A stretch of 64,000 nucleotides of DNA from Locusta migratoria (taxonomy: Eukaryota > Arthropoda > Insecta > Orthoptera > Acrididae): NCBI GenBank assembly GCA_026315105.1, contig CM048755.1:218104333-218168332 (forward strand), read 5' to 3'. The notes beneath the pieces are model-generated. The model saw only the letters and a list, made by a program, of their open reading frames with translations. It made no database searches and was not told where the DNA came from. This document shows positions 42,716-53,040 of this stretch, in pieces. The position numbers and the translations under genes were made by a program. The first letter of the stretch is position 1. Every line of letters begins with the position of its first letter.

Positions 42716-43337
42716 TGTAGATATTTATGTAATCCGTCTAAGCAATTGAATAATAAAAATTTTATTTGCCCTATGCACTTAGACTTTATTTGTAAAGCAT
42801 CATCAGTGGCCTGTAACATATAAATGATTGTTTTAAAATATTTCGATTTTTTACGATTTTATTATATTAGGTTATAAACAGTTCTGGCGCGTTATCTAAG
42901 TATAGTTAATGATATTTGGATGTTATTACTAACAATTTTTGGTGGATGCTGGTCTACGTGCAATGCTGTTTGGTTCCTGTAGGTTGTTTTCTTTCCAATT
43001 TTGTTCCATAAGTGCAAAAAAAAAAAAAAAAAAAAAAAAACGCCAATGGAACGAAATTGGAAACAAAACAATCTAAAGTCACCGTTCACAACTACATGTA
43101 GACCAGCATCCACCAAAATTGTAAGTAATAAGATCCAAATATCATTAACTATACTTACATAACGCGCCAGAACTGTTTATAACCTAAAATAATAAAAAAG
43201 GCAAAAAACGAAATATTGTAAAACATAATCAAGTATATATTACAGGCCACTGATGATGCCTTACAAATAAAGGCGAAATGCATGTGGCAATACAAAACTT
43301 TATTCAGTTGCATAGACGGATTACATAAATATCTACA
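42716..43337. repeat. 620 bp palindrome with A tract at the centre
   Basis: Outer ends TGTAGATATTTATGTAATCC and GGATTACATAAATATCTACA are perfect inverted repeats. Arms of about 300 bp stay aligned inwards (CATCATCAGTGGCCTGTAA with TTACAGGCCACTGATGATG, and GTTATAAACAGTTCTGGCGC with its complement at 43160-43185). A run of 24 A (43016-43040) lies near the centre. No ORF of note. It is a fold-back element whose superfamily I cannot state. Confidence 0.85.
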
Positions 43338-43352
43338 TTTATTCTTTTTTTT

Positions 43353-43372
43353 GTGGGGGGGGGGGGGGGGGG
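43353..43372 (+). repeat. G homopolymer tract
   Basis: About 18 consecutive G following TTTTTTTTGTG. The same T-run plus G-run pattern occurs at 56105-56140. Confidence 0.9.
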
Positions 43373-43715
43373 AGACTTCTTGGGGCCGGCGGCGGTGGCA
43401 ATTCTCAAGTTTATTCAGGACAGTATCCAAAGTATACGCAGGGGTGCTGCATGAATATGTCTCTGAGGGAGAGAGGGTTGAAACCTCCTTCACCCGGTTT
43501 ATCGTCGCCCCTGAGTTAAAGGGAATACACTATTAAGTCATCAGTTCATCCAACCTAATTTCAGTATCAACCAGTAAAAATAAACGAACAACAAAAGGGT
43601 CAAAAATAGAATGTCAGATGTCTTCGATGAAATACTTTGATTATCTAAGACTCTTCTAAAGCGGCTGCAAGGCACCTCTCAGGCGTCCTCGGTTCCACTC
43701 GCTGCCTGCCCTGCG

Positions 43716-43800
43716 TCCTTCCCAAAGGAAACGAAGGGAGATTAGGGATTCACGTCCCGTCGACATCGAGGTCATTAGAGAAGGGCGTCCTTCCGTTCGT
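43716..43800 (-). repeat. SINE-B fragment
   Basis: GGGATTCACGTCCCGTCGAC, ATCGAGGTCATTAGAGAAGG and upstream CCTTCCCAAAGGAAACGAAG match the 3' part of SINE-B (16745, 19398). The tRNA-like head is absent. Confidence 0.6.
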
Positions 43801-43929
43801 GGTGCAGTGTGCGTCGTCTCCTCGCAGTAGGTACAACCACTGCTAGACCGGGTGTGCTGCATCAGTGCATGACGCAGCGTCCTTGGAACACGGTTATCAC
43901 ACGAGGCCAGTGGGCTGTTGTGTCTTCCC

Positions 43930-44010
43930 AAATAGCTTATAAAGATATTAGCGGAAACTCTTGGCAGAAACGCGCGACAGTGCTCCATATCACCAACTAG
44001 CAGCGTGGGT
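43930..44010 (+). repeat. Interspersed repeat, copy shared with 48650-48730
   Basis: AATAGCTTATAAAGATATTA then GCGGAAACTCT matches the reverse complement of 48698-48730 with a single mismatch over 32 bp, with weaker similarity beyond (AACTAGCAGCG with TTAGCAGTG). Family unknown. Confidence 0.55.
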
Positions 44011-44381
44011 TGTAAACGACAACTGGGAGTGAACGGCCGATTAACAGTGGGAGACTAAAGACACATCATTCGTCGGCTTACTTCATAGATGTAGGAAATG
44101 GTTTGAAGAGGGAGTGTATGTGCTACATACGGCAGTAACAGCTAACTACAAAAGGCAATGCACTCCGAAACCTTTCTTCAGGTTACCGAAAAATAGAGAA
44201 TTATAAATATGATGGTTTAAGGAGGCTACTATTAGGCCTACTGAGGTGGTTTACTTTTAATAAACAGTGTCTTTAATGCTTTCATTTCCCCTGTTTTATA
44301 TGTTCTTTGTAAATACAGGCAGTGGGTTATTCGTAAGCGAAGAGCTGACTTGGAGAAAATTTTGAGAAAGATGGGCTCAAA
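44011..44381. other. Intergenic stretch, nothing recognised
   Basis: No element or coding signal was identified. Confidence 0.3.
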
Positions 44382-44574
44382 TTCAAATGTTTGTTAAGCT
44401 TATGGGACTTAACTACGGGGTTATCAGTCTCTAAACTTACAAACTACTTATGAACTACCTTATACTAAAGATGGCACAAATATCCATGCCCGAGGGGGGA
44501 TTCGAACCCCCGACCGTAGTGGCCGTGCAGACCGTGACTGAAGCGCCTCAGTCTCCTCGGCCACCGCGGCCGGC
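44382..44574 (-). repeat. SINE-A copy with 14 bp target duplication
   Basis: Complete minus copy. The perfect repeat AAGATGGGCTCAAA lies at 44368-44381 and 44575-44588, the longest duplication in the window. Confidence 0.97.
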
Positions 44575-44867
44575 AAGATGGGCTCAAAGCATTTGAATAA
44601 AAGCTATGTATTATGATCAGACTACTTTCTGAAAAAGATTTCAGACATAAGATTTGGTACAGCCTAGAGTGAATGTAATTTGTTCATTGCCTGTAGTCAT
44701 AAAAATGGTGGTAAATGTATTATAACAACAAATGTATAACAGGAAGTATTATTTGAATCCCTTCATTTAAAGCGTAGACGAGGCATTAGAAACATCAGCA
44801 CAATACCATGACTGTCATCTGTTTGTATTTAAGCAAAAATTATATAGAGAGTGTCTAATTGATGTGA

Positions 44868-44955
44868 TCTCTGCACGCGCAGCACACCAGATGCCGGCAG
44901 GCGAGCGCTCCGTTGCCCGACAATTCAGATGTCGCGACGCCCATCTACTGCGCAC
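44868..44955 (-). repeat. GC-rich repeat, inverted partner of 47752-47845
   Basis: On the minus strand CAGTAGATGGGCGTCGCGAC, CATCTGAATTGTCGGGCAAC, GGAGCGCTCGCCTGCCGGCA and TCTGGTGTGCTGCGCGTGC match the plus strand at 47752-47845 with about 85% identity by eye. Possibly part of an LTR. Confidence 0.6.
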
Positions 44956-45124
44956 TGGGTCGTCGAATGGGTTCATCCTCTCCCTGCTAATGCTCTTAAG
45001 GGGTAAGTTTGCAACCTCGAGTGCCTCGCCTACACTGCGCGTATTTTCACCAGTGAAGCACCAGTGAGTGTAACAGTCAAGTCTGCGAACACAACGATGG
45101 CAAGACCTAATTATTATGCTGATA

Positions 45125-46515
45125 TAGCTTCTTACTAACAGCCACATTCAACCGCTCGCTCAACGAAGGTTCTGTACCAAAAGACTGGAACGTTTCACAG
45201 GTCACACCTATATTCAAAAAAGGCAGTAGGAGTGATCCACTAAACATTGACGTCAATTTGCAGCAGGGATTTGGAAGATATCCTGTATTCAAATATTATG
45301 AATTATCTCGAACAGAATGATCTATTGACCCAAAGACAACACGGAGTTCGAAAATATTGTTCATGTGAAACACAACTAGCTCCTTACTCACACGAAGTAA
45401 TGAGTGCTGTCGACAAGGGTTCTCAAACTGATTCCGTATTTCTAGATTTCCAGAAGGATTTTGACACCGTGCCTCACAAACAGTTTTTAATCCAATTGCA
45501 TGGTTATGGAATATCGCACCAGATTTGTGAATGGATAGGGGATTTCCTGTCAGAGAGGACAGAGTTTCTAGTAATCGATGGTAAGGCATCGACTAAAACA
45601 GAAGTGATATCCGGCGTTCCACAGGATAGTGTTATTGGTCCTCTGCTGTTCCTCATCTACATAAACGATTTGGGAGAAAATCTGAGCAGCTCTGTCAGGT
45701 TGTTTGCAGATGACGCTGTCATTTATCGTCTAGTAAAGTTATCTGAATATCAAAACCAACTGCAGAACGATCTAAATATCAGTATGGTGTAAAAATTGGC
45801 AGTTGACTCTAAATAATTAAAAGTATGAAGTCTCCACATGAGTACGAAAAGAAATCCGTTAAATTTTGTTTACAAGATAAATCAATCAACTGTGAATGCC
45901 GTGAACTCCACAAAATACCTAGGAATTGCTATTACTTCAGGCTTAAACTGGAAAGAACACGTAGATAATGTCGTAGGAAAGGCGAGCCAGAAACTGCGTT
46001 TTATTGGCAGAACCCTTAAAAGATGCAACAGAACTACAAAAGAAACTGCATACACTACGCTTGTCCGTCCATTTTTGGAGTATTGCTGCCCAGTGTGGGA
46101 TCCTTATCAGGTGGGTTTGGCGGAGGACATCAAAAGAGTCCAGAGAAGGGCAGCTCGTTTCGTATTGTCACGATACAGGGGAGACAGCGTCACGGAAATG
46201 ATACAGGATTATTCAACAATCACTACAACAACGGCGTTTATCGCTGCGGCGTGGTGTACTTACGAAACTCCAATCGCCAACATTCTCCTCCGAATGCGAA
46301 AATATATTTTTAACTCCTACCTACATAGGTAGAAATGGTCATAAGAATAAAATACGAGAAATCAGAACTCGAACGGAAAGATTCAGATGTTCTTTCTTCC
46401 CGTGCGCTGTTCGAGAATGGAAAGGTAGATGAACAGTACAAAAATGGTTCGATGAACCCTCTGCCAGTTACTTAAATGTGATTTGCCGAGTATCCCATGT
46501 AGATGTATTCCGTGC
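45125..46515 (+). mobile_element. CR1/Jockey-type LINE, 5' truncated
   Basis: RT blocks in order: NRSLNEGSVPKDWNVSQVTP and FKKGSRSDPLN (45140-45245), a frameshift, TSICSRDLEDILYSNIMNYL, RQHGVRKYCSCETQLA, SVFLDFQKDFDTVPHK (catalytic Asp kept, usual AFDTV is DFDTV), ISGVPQDSVIGPLLFLIYIN and VRLFADDAVIYRL (catalytic FADD). After another frameshift a second frame (45838-46332) gives the C-terminal region KYLGIAITSGLNWKEHVD, RPFLEYCCPVWDPYQ and RVQRRAARFVLSRY. The 3' end carries CCCATGTAGATG. The endonuclease is absent. This is one of the better preserved LINE copies, but it is inactive. Confidence 0.85.
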
Positions 46516-46894
46516 CACAACGAGTGTTTCTTTACGATTCGTATGTGCGTTCAGAGTCGGCTCATATTGTCCGCAGAGTGTTTGACTAAAAATTTCCAAG
46601 TGTCAGATTTCTGAGTCGTGGTACAATTCACAAATTAGTGAATAAATTTCGCGAAGCGGTGTTTGTGACAAGAAGCTTAAAGGACGAAGTAAAGTGCTCT
46701 GAGAACCTGAGCTCTGTGGTATTGCTTACCGCCTGCAAAAGTACCTTAAAAAGTCCCTTAGAAGTCTTTTACAACAAAAACAAATTTCTCACGGCTCTGG
46801 ACAAAGTGTTATTAAGTTACTTGGCTAAGGCCGTATAAAGTAACAGTAGTTCAAGAACTTAAACGTGGTGATACCGCGCACAAGGTTAGAGTTT
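46516..46894 (+). pseudogene. mariner-type transposase, N-terminal part
   Basis: VPQRVFLYDSYVRSESAHIV, SRGTIHKLVNKFREAVFVTR and TLKSPLEVFY-type wording follow the N-terminal helix-turn-helix region of an insect mariner-family transposase that also has the FSDEVWF and DFYLWG blocks found further on. Stops and frameshifts occur. It is split by the SINE at 46895-47065 and abuts the LINE 3' end directly. Confidence 0.6.
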
Positions 46895-47065
46895 CAAAAA
46901 TGTTCAAATGTTTGTAAAGCTTATGGGACTTAACTACGGGGTCATCAGTCCCTAAACTAACAAACTACTTATGAACTAGCTACAACTAAGGACGGCACAA
47001 ATATCCATGCCCGAGGGGGGGATTCGAACCCCCGACCGTAGTGGCCCTCGGCCACCGCGGCCGGC
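46895..47065 (-). repeat. SINE-A copy with head deletion and target duplication
   Basis: Minus copy. The perfect repeat GGTTAGAGTTT lies at 46884-46894 and 47066-47076. About 30 bp between box A and box B are deleted, so the tRNA-like head is shortened. Confidence 0.95.
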
Positions 47066-47705
47066 GGTTAGAGTTTGCGAATGGGTTTAGAAACAAGTGC
47101 ATGACTATTAAATGGAGCCTTACCTTATTCAGTTTTCAGACGAGGTGTGGTTCCATTACCACGGGTATGTTAATTCTGAAAACTCTCGACATTGGAGTGC
47201 CGAAAGACAAATTCAGCTTAAAGAGGAACCCCTTCACGACCAGAAAATATGAGTGTGCTGTGCAGTTAGTAGTAAAAGAATAAAAAGCCCAATCTTTTTA
47301 ATGACACGATTAACAGTGAAAGATACATGCAAAATATTTTGCATCCGTTTGTTGACGAACTCGGAAAGAGAACGAAGCTTCGCGTTTTTTCCAACACGAT
47401 TAAGCAAGGGCTCATACAGCCGATGTTTCTTTGCTCGCAATTCGTGAAGTGTTCAGTGACAGTCATCAGCAACAATATCTGGCCCTCTTGAAGTCCCGAT
47501 TTCTACCTGTGGGGAGCACTAAACGATAAAGTATACACAACAAATCCGCATGTGTTTCAGGAACTCAAGGATAACATCGGCGAGTCTATTAATTCCATTC
47601 CTCAAAGAGAATTACAACGTGTGATGAATAATTTCTTGAGTAGATGTCAGAAATGCATCGAAATCGATGGCAAACAGTTCCAGCATCTCCTTGCGTGGCA
47701 TGGGT
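47066..47705 (+). pseudogene. mariner-type transposase, catalytic and C-terminal part
   Basis: FSDEVWFHYHGYVNSENSRH (first catalytic Asp kept, about 47135), EEPLHDQK, CAVSSKRIKSPIF, then in shifted frames YMQNILHPFVDELGKRTKL. The block expected to hold the second Asp is unrecognisable (FFPTRLSKG region). SPDFYLWGALNDKVYTTNPH (about 47496) has lost the residues around the third Asp. The end reads ELKDNIGESINSIPQRELQR and NFLSRCQKCIEIDGKQFQHL. The relic is dead. Confidence 0.75.
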
Positions 47706-47751
47706 GAGTTCAAAGTTTACTTGGACATATTTTAAATTTAGTACTGCGGTG

Positions 47752-47845
47752 TCAGTAGATGGCCGCCGCCGCATCTGAATCGCCGGCCAACGGAGCGCTC
47801 GCCTCCCGGCATCTGGCGCGCCGCGCGTGTGGTCATCAGATAAAT
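47752..47845 (+). repeat. GC-rich repeat, inverted partner of 44868-44955
   Basis: CAGTAGATGGCCGCCGCCGC, CATCTGAATCGCCGGCCAAC and GGAGCGCTCGCCTCCCGGCA are present. It lies beyond the transposase relic, so the pair encloses the CR1 LINE and the transposase. Confidence 0.6.
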
Positions 47846-47849
47846 GGGA

Positions 47850-48390
47850 CACCCTGTATGCTGAAACACAAATTTAAAATAATGTCTTACATTTTCGTTG
47901 TCATTTCCAGTATTTCGCCTGATGCACTGCCTTCCGTTCTGGTAGCTAACTGCTCATGCAAACTGGGTTCATGTATATGGCTAAAACTTGCGTCACGTAT
48001 TGTGATTTTCAGTTCGAATTCTATACAAATAAACTGTACACATTATGAAGGGTATTATTGTCCGTCTACGCAACTACAATAAGTGTGATCTATTTTACTA
48101 GACGTGTTTCGTTTCACTGAAAATAAAAAATCTTCAATGATTTGAAATGAGAGCTATTTGCATTGTTTTCATAGAAGGAAAACATTTCTTTAAACATTTG
48201 TAAAATGTTAATTTTTTTACTTATGGAATTTTTTTCTTAGATTTTCGCCTGACTATGAGGCGCTGACGTGTTGCACAGTTCATGGCAGAGGCGATTAAAG
48301 TTTATTCTGCCCTACACTTCAAAAAAATTATCATCTAATATCCTAAGTGGCGTCACAAGTGTAAACCTTGCAATGTAATTATGGTACGCA
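47850..48390. other. AT-rich stretch, nothing recognised
   Basis: No element termini or coding signal were seen. Confidence 0.3.
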
Positions 48391-48402
48391 GCGAAATAAA
48401 AA

Positions 48403-48589
48403 TGTTCAAATGTTTGTTAAGCTTATGGGACTTAACTACGGGGTCATCAGTCCCTAAACTTACAAACTATTTATGAACTACTTACAAACTAGGACGGCAC
48501 AAATATCCAGCCCGAGGGGTGATTCGAACCCCCGACCGTAGTGGCCGTGCTGACCGTGACTGGAGCGCCTCAGTCACCTCGGCCACCGC
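48403..48589 (-). repeat. SINE-A copy with target duplication
   Basis: Minus copy with the perfect repeat GCGAAATAAAAA at 48391-48402 and 48590-48601. The head ends at CCACCGC, slightly shortened. Confidence 0.95.
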
Positions 48590-48601
48590 GCGAAATAAAA
48601 A

Positions 48602-49265
48602 ACGGCATCACAAATGTCAAGGCAAGTATAGCCTACAACTCGAACCAACAGATGGCACTGCTAACGGTGCCGACTAACAGACATATGTAAATGCCACAGA
48701 GTTTCCGCTATTATCTTTATAAGCTATTTAGTCTTACCGCGCGAGCTACCAAGTCTGATACCACACGTTGCCTTATTTTGCTGTGATCGCCACTTCTACC
48801 AGCGGTCACCATTCGCCACTAGAATCCTGTCAACATCGACTGTATGTCAAATGATTTCAACTGAATATTTATGAAGGTGGGTTACTTACATACCTAAAAT
48901 GTAAATTAACAGTCTCATCAATATATGCAGTCTTTTTCTCTGCGCAATATGAATACATATTACGCCGATTCGATTTAACGGCAAGAAATAACATCCCACA
49001 AACCCAACAAGGTACAAAATAAAACTATATATATTCACAAAAATATCTTTCGTTCGTATTCCAGTAAAGTTTAACCTTGAAAGTTAACATCTGGAACACA
49101 AAGATACTCTTAAATATTCTATTTTTTTTTCGTTATGATTAGATTAATACTTATTCCATAAAGCATATATACGACATTTCGTGATGTGGAACGTGTCAGT
49201 TTAGTAAATGGTGTCTATACACGCCAAAATTTTAAGGATTTTTAAATTTTCATTTTTTTATTTTT
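48602..49265. other. Mostly AT-rich stretch, one interspersed repeat
   Basis: 48650-48730 is the reverse copy of the repeat at 43930-44010. The rest shows nothing recognised. Confidence 0.35.
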
Positions 49266-49269
49266 ATTT

Positions 49270-50153
49270 CTTAAGCTTTATCTAAAAATTCATCTAAAAT
49301 GTAGAAGGAGTTTCACTTCAGAAATTCCTTTAATTTCTTTTTAAATACCAGTTGGCTATCTGTCAGATTTTTGACGCTACTTGGTAAGTGACCGAAGACT
49401 TTTGTGGTAGCGTAATTCACCCTTTTCTGTGCCAAAGTTAGATTTAATCTTGAATAGTGAATATCTCCCTTTCTCCTAGTGTTGTAGCTCTGCACACTGC
49501 TATTACTTTTGAATTGGATCAGATTGTTAATAACAAATTACATGAGTGAATAATTGTGAAGCTACAGCGAAGATTCCTAGATCCTTAAATGTCTGCAGGA
49601 TGATCTTGAGTGGGCTCCAACAATTATTCTGATTACACGCTTTTGTGCAATGAATATTTTTTTACTCGATGTTGAATTGCCCCAGAATATGATCCCATAT
49701 GAAAGCAGTGAATGAAAATAGGCACAGTAAGCTAAGTTACTGAGATGTATATCACCAAATTTTGCAATTACCCTGATAGCAAAAGTAGCTGAACTCAGAC
49801 GTTTCAGCAGATCTTCAACGTGTCTTCCAATTCAATCCCTCGTCAATGCAAACACCTAAAAATTTTGAATATTCTACCTTAGCTACAGATTTATGTTCAG
49901 TATAAATTTATTAATGGTGTCATGCCATTTACTGTATGAAACTGTATATACTGGGTTTTATCAAAGTTTAATGAGAGTCCATTTGCAGAGAACCACTTAA
50001 TAATTTATTGAAAAACATCATTTACAATTTCATCAATTAACTCCTGTTTGTCAGGCGAAATAGCTATACTTGTATCGTCAATAAAAAGAACTAGCTTAGC
50101 ATCTTCGTGAATATAGACTGGCAAGTCATTAATATATATTAAGAACAACAAAG
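49270..50153 (-). mobile_element. Non-LTR LINE (CR1/L2-like), 3' half with palm motif
   Basis: On the minus strand from 50160: VLSPLLFLIYINDLPVYIHE, AKLVLFIDDTSIAISPDKQE (palm motif FIDD instead of FADD), WFSANGLSLNFDKTQYIQF. After many stops comes the C-terminus YNTRRKGDIHYSRLNLTLAQ, VFGHLPSSVKNLTDS and VFKKKLKEFL (49495-49313). This is the ordered end of a LINE polyprotein. It continues upstream at 50377-50582 and 50807-50880 around two SINE insertions. Confidence 0.8.
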
Positions 50154-50165
50154 GACTCAAGACGG

Positions 50166-50364
50166 CCGGCCGCGGTGGCCGAGGAGAATAAGGCGCTCCA
50201 GTCACGGTCTGCACGGCCACTACGGTCGGGGGTTCGAATCCCCCCTCGGGCATGGATATTTGTGCCGTCCTAGTTCGTAAGTAGTTCATAAGTAGTTTGT
50301 AAGTTTAGGGACTGATAACCCCGTAGTTAAGTCCCATAGACTATACAAACATTTGAACATTTTT
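50166..50364 (+). repeat. SINE-A copy inserted in LINE
   Basis: Complete copy with the perfect duplication GACTCAAGACGG (50154-50165 and 50365-50376). Confidence 0.96.
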
Positions 50365-50376
50365 GACTCAAGACGG

Positions 50377-50880
50377 AACCTTGTGGGACCCCATTTTTTA
50401 TAACTCCCCAGTTAGAGGAACTAATTGTTTCTCCTGTATCATGTGACCTGCTTATTTCAACTTTCCAATTAAGTATGATTTAAACCATTTGTGCATTGTC
50501 CCACTCATACCAAAATACATAAGCTTATCTAGAAGAATCCCATGATTTACACAATCAAAAGCCTTTGAGAGATCACAACAAAAACAACCAGTTGCCGGCC
50601 GCGGTGGCCAAGTGGACTGCGGCGCTTCAGTCACGGTCTGCACGGCCACTACGGTCGAGGGTTCGAATCCCCCCTCGGGCATGGATATTTGTGCCGTCCT
50701 TAGTTGTAGCTAGTTCATAAGTAGTTTGTAAGTTTAGGGACTGATGACCCCGTAGTCAAGTCCCATAAGCTCTACAGACATTTGAACATTTTTTGAACAA
50801 CCAGTTAAAATGTCAGTGATTTCTACTGTTCGAAGTTGAAACACAGGATACAAACTGTAGAAAAGATTATGCAACTTATG
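50377..50880 (-). mobile_element. Non-LTR LINE (CR1/L2-like), RT start
   Basis: Minus strand: GCFCCDLSKAFDCVNHGILL (first catalytic Asp in DLSKAFD), DKLMYFGMSGTMHKWFKSYL, then EISRSHDTGETISSSNWGVI and KNGVPQGSV across the SINE site. Interrupted by the SINE at 50594-50795. The 5' part beyond 50880 is missing. Confidence 0.75.
50594..50795 (+). repeat. SINE-A copy inserted in LINE
   Basis: Complete copy with the perfect duplication AACAACCAGTT (50583-50593 and 50796-50806). Confidence 0.96.
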
Positions 50881-50884
50881 TCAT

Positions 50885-52350
50885 TTACAAAAATCGCTTG
50901 CAGACGCTGGAACCAACTTGCAGCGTGTTTGTAATATATCATTTTTGCAACTCTGTAAGCGTTGCACACAGAAAAGGCAGAGAATATTTTGGAGACCATT
51001 GTATTGTGTCAATATTCTGCTATTTTTCCCATTTTCAGGGATTATAGGACGGCGCACAAGGCACCATCACACAAAGAAGGCTTTCTTTCTCTTGACTAAC
51101 CTAACTACCAAATTAATCTAAGGTAGATAGTCATTGCTAAAGCCACAGTAATTCCCGTCGCGCTCGGTTCAGCAGGTCTACGATGTAATACAGTCAAAGA
51201 TGATCATGTAAAAAAGCGCATAAAAATTATGTAATGAAAAGAGACTATATCCTCTATTACAGGAGACCGTAACTGCAGACGCCTAGGGGCACCATTCCAG
51301 AGGAAATACTTATTTCTGATGTACACTTGTTGTCGAGGACGGCGTACTGCGTTAATAATAGAATTGTTAATTTGTGCATCTACGTCTGAGCAACAGATGA
51401 AGAAGCTATATGTTGAGCGGTCTACTTCCGTATACTCACCCTGAGGGTACTTGCAGATTAACTCCGTCACTGAATTCTTTAACATAATTTTTAAAAATAA
51501 TGGAATCAAGAGATCTAGAAATTTGACGGAAATATCAGTATCCCAACACACTAATGAGAAACAGCCCTCCACATAAACATTTATTTGGGCTAAAGTATGG
51601 TTTTGACGCCTATGACTGTTGGTGTTTTGCACCATAAATAAGTACTCAAAACTCTATTTGCCTTATGAGGTTTCATCCATTCAGTAGTTGACGCTTGTAG
51701 CTGGCGACGTTGAGCTCTCTTTCCGCTGCTCTGCGAAGTCACGAAATAAACTTTCTCTGCAGCCTTACACATGCTAAAGGCGGGCTGCGGGTACGTGAGT
51801 TAGCTACGTGCCGTGTTTAACCGCAGTCCATGAGGAAAACTTCCTGCGCCCAGTAGCTTTGACAAAGGTCACCAGCATTGCTTTTACCAACGAGGAAAGG
51901 TGAAATGGAGTTATTATAGAAAAGAATATAGCTTTTAATAATATGCTTGCGTTCTAATAGACACCAAATCCCACCAATGGACGGTAGACAACACATAGAA
52001 AACACAATCCACTTAATCTCCGAAATGGTTAGTTGCAATGTATTAGTAATCACAAAAAGCAAGTAAGACGACAAAGGTAAAAGACAAAAGTGGTCACTCA
52101 CATTAAATAAACTAGTACTGCCTGTGGTCGAAATTCGATCAGTTGTGTTTTCAAAGTCATGAAAATCAAAAATTTTTTAATGTAATTGGAATTTATTGAG
52201 TACTACAAATTAATAGGTGTGAATGCTATGAGAACAGATGAAAGAAAGGGCAAATAGGATACACGAGAGAATGAAAGACACTAATGAGGGCATTAATTGC
52301 TTTATTTCACAATTTATAATTACAAAACATCAGTAAAAACATTTTTCGTA
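50885..52350. other. Unclassified stretch with minus-strand open frames
   Basis: A minus-strand frame of 143 codons (51635-51204: DISVKFLDLLIPLFLKIMLK, CKYPQGEYTEVDRST) is preceded by one of 60 codons (51772-51590) with a 46-base overlap. Their amino acid use looks coding-like, but I recognise no family. The rest is AT-rich. Confidence 0.3.
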
Positions 52351-52371
52351 AAAATTCTTTAATCATTCGCT

Positions 52372-52518
52372 AAATTCCCTTTTTCTCTATTTTCGCAAAT
52401 ATAAAATTTCAAACTATCAAAGGATCGAACTCTACTTGCCGCAACATATAGCTGACCATGTGTGAAAATTGGTTTTCTTAATAGAATCCCAATTTTTTCA
52501 AATGTTTGTCCTTGACAC
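52372..52518 (-). pseudogene. PIF1-like helicase C-terminus, probably Helitron
   Basis: The minus frame reads NQCQGQTFEKIGILLRKPIF, THGQLYVAASRVRSFDSLKF and YICENREKGNLAND, then a stop. QGQTF (normally preceded by KSQ, here QC) and THGQLYVAASRVRS are the last motifs of PIF1-family superfamily 1 helicases. In insects such isolated C-termini usually come from Helitrons. The upstream helicase and Rep domains are absent because the sequence degrades before 52520. A host PIF1 pseudogene is the alternative. Confidence 0.65.
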
Positions 52519-52624
52519 TGATTAAAATACTGCATTCATAAACGGAATTGTTTAATTACCTTTAAAAACTATATTCAAAAGTTAAGAATTGAACAAGTTA
52601 AGAATTGAACATTACGCAGAATTT

Positions 52625-52692
52625 TTTTAAAAATGGGGCAGTGAGAATCGAATCCAGGACCTTAAGATTGGAACTCCAAACGCTAACTCACT
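52625..52692 (-). repeat. tRNA-like relic
   Basis: Minus strand: CAGTGAGTTAGCGTTTGGAG and, further, GGATTCGATTCTC resemble box A and box B. No full cloverleaf. Probably a SINE head. Confidence 0.35.
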
Positions 52693-52699
52693 GAACGAA

Positions 52700-53040
52700 T
52701 TTTATCTATGCCAATATGCCACCAAAAGCGGGTTAAAATATAGTGGCAAAACTTATGGAGAATTTAGAGTATCAGCCTAAAATTTCTTTCTCATTTTTAA
52801 AACTCTTAAAGGCTACATGCACCCAAAATTTTTATATTCGCAACACTTATGACAAACCGCCTTTCGAATTATGTACGTTTTATTGGCCTTGTATGATTAA
52901 TATTAAAAATCTGTACCCTTAGTTTGGTGTTATCGTGTTTATATAACGATCATTTCCTACAAACAACCTAACAAATTATTTTTCCTTTAGTTTGAACGGA
53001 ACAGACTGTCTTGAAAAGAGCGTATAAAAAGTGAATATTA
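52700..53040. other. AT-rich stretch, nothing recognised
   Basis: No element or coding signal was seen. Confidence 0.3.
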
